NCBI GenBank assembly: GCA_001772665.1 | Contig: MEVH01000018.1 | Span: 1 to 5,685, forward strand | Length of the DNA stretch: 5,685 nucleotides | Source of the DNA: a candidate division WWE3 bacterium RIFCSPLOWO2_01_FULL_39_13 | GTDB lineage: Bacteria > Patescibacteriota > WWE3 > 2-01-FULL-39-13 | Reading direction: 5' to 3' | In this document: piece by piece, positions 5,111-5,685 of the stretch | Numbering within the stretch: the stretch's first letter is position 1 | How the letters are laid out: every line of letters starts with the position of its first letter | Translations under genes and position numbers: made by a program | The notes under the pieces: generated by a model | The model's input: only the letters and a program-made list of their open reading frames with translations | Databases searched by the model: none | What the model was told of the DNA's origin: nothing

Positions 5111-5632
5111 ATGAAGGTGAGCTACATTAAGGATTTTGAATACGATACTTATATGATTTGGATCATGCTTAGTCAGGAAGATCCCTCTGGTGTGGAGAAT
5201 CGTGCTAAAAGCATGGGGATAAGTAAGGAAAACTTAAGAAAAATTTATGGTGTTGAGCACTATAAGGATATAAAAGATTTTTTAGAGGGGCTAGCCAAAA
5301 GAAAGTATTCGAAAAATGAGAAGCATATCGATAGCATTATCCCAAAATACCAGGCAGAATGGGATAAAATAAATAATAGATTTTCAACTGAAGTTGAGAA
5401 AATTACTGGGAGAAAGTGGGATCACGATGTTTATGATGTGGTCGTTAGTCTTTTTCATCCTGGAATTAGTACAAATAGAGGAGACACAGTTGTGCGAAGT
5501 GCTTTTGAGGAACCGGATGGACAAACTCGAATTACTGCACATGAAATTTTGATGTCGCATATTTGGTATATTTTCTTTGATAAACTCCCCGAATCGAAAA
5601 ATGATTCGTTAATGCTGTCAAGTATAAAATAA
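5111..5632 (+). CDS. Hypothetical protein with HExxxxH motif, possibly a truncated metallopeptidase-like protein
   Basis: A 173-residue cytoplasmic-looking protein, no signal peptide. Residues 1-75 are helical and charged. Residues 78-105 read like a linker helix into a domain with EWDKIN, TGRKWDHDVYDVVVS and FHPGIS. It then carries ITAHEILMSHIWYIF with H144, E145 and H150, resembling zinc-binding helices of gluzincin-like peptidases but with HExxxxH rather than the classic HExxH spacing. A third metal ligand, normally a downstream Glu, is not evident because only 23 residues follow H150. From memory, similar hypothetical proteins in CPR genomes continue well beyond this point, so a C-terminal truncation is plausible but unproven. 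No Shine-Dalgarno precedes the start; an internal ATG at residue 15 is an alternative. Function unknown; the peptidase link is weak inference. Confidence 0.65.
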   Translation: MKVSYIKDFEYDTYMIWIMLSQEDPSGVENRAKSMGISKENLRKIYGVEHYKDIKDFLEGLAKRKYSKNEKHIDSIIPKYQAEWDKINNRFSTEVEKITGRKWDHDVYDVVVSLFHPGISTNRGDTVVRSAFEEPDGQTRITAHEILMSHIWYIFFDKLPESKNDSLMLSSIK

Positions 5633-5674
5633 AACTGTGCAGATTCCTCCCTAAATATAATATAAAATTGTGCA
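5629..5674 (+). repeat. Direct repeat ATAAAA(C/T)TGTGCA, two copies at the right edge
   Basis: ATAAAACTGTGCA (5629-5641) overlaps the stop codon of the preceding gene, and ATAAAATTGTGCA (5662-5674) follows 33 bases later, with 12 of 13 bases alike. A looser relative, ATAAAATGTTTTGTACA, starts at 5054 behind the PLD gene. They could be protein-binding sites or the start of a longer repeat beyond the window. Confidence 0.45.
5656..5661 (+). promoter_or_regulatory. TATAAT, possible -10 box for a gene to the right
   Basis: A consensus -10 hexamer in the last 30 bases, between the two TGTGCA repeats. The sequence 17 bases upstream is not a good -35 box, and in A+T-rich DNA such hexamers arise often, so this is tentative. 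Confidence 0.25.
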
Positions 5675-5685
5675 CTTTTTCTTAA

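Noticed and set aside
5590..5608. Hairpin CGAATC-GAAAAAT-GATTCG as a terminator
   Set aside because: It lies inside the coding region of the HExxxxH gene, is weak and has no U-run after it.

Overview
The window suits a small-genome bacterium of the Candidate Phyla Radiation (Patescibacteria; a Microgenomates or Parcubacteria lineage is my best guess). This rests on the A+T-rich, closely packed genes, start codons mostly without a Shine-Dalgarno, the standard code (TGA is used as stop), a tRNA gene with encoded CCA, and protein styles that resemble CPR families from memory. No marker gene is present, so the taxonomy is inference.

Left two thirds (79-3839, minus strand): a copper-handling operon read right to left. 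A 3' remnant of a CsoR-type copper repressor is followed 3 bases later by copA (Cu+ P-type ATPase), then an HMA-DsbD_2 membrane protein (TauE/SafE-like) and a membrane-anchored cupredoxin. Together these would sense copper, bind it in the cytoplasm, export it and bind it outside. The operon looks damaged twice. csoR lacks everything but its last ~34 codons. copA has lost about 119 bp just after GDGINDAPALAQ, so the pump stops early out of frame while its last ~62 codons persist downstream. The two distal genes are intact.

Middle (3851-4035): an intact tRNA-Leu(CAG) on the minus strand has its 3' end facing the csoR remnant. Upstream lie a 12-bp duplicate of the tRNA's own 5' end and two promoter-like TATA boxes.

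Right third: an unrecognised membrane-anchored protein (minus) diverges from a plus-strand pair. The pair is a single-domain PLD-like (HKD) protein with a strong ribosome binding site and a protein with a HExxxxH motif that may be a truncated metallopeptidase-like protein. Short TGTGCA-containing repeats and a TATAAT box close the window. No IS element, CRISPR array or rRNA was seen, and no gene-free stretch exceeds 300 bases. I did not find a convincing new defence or mobile system. The main signal is a decaying copper island abutting a tRNA gene.
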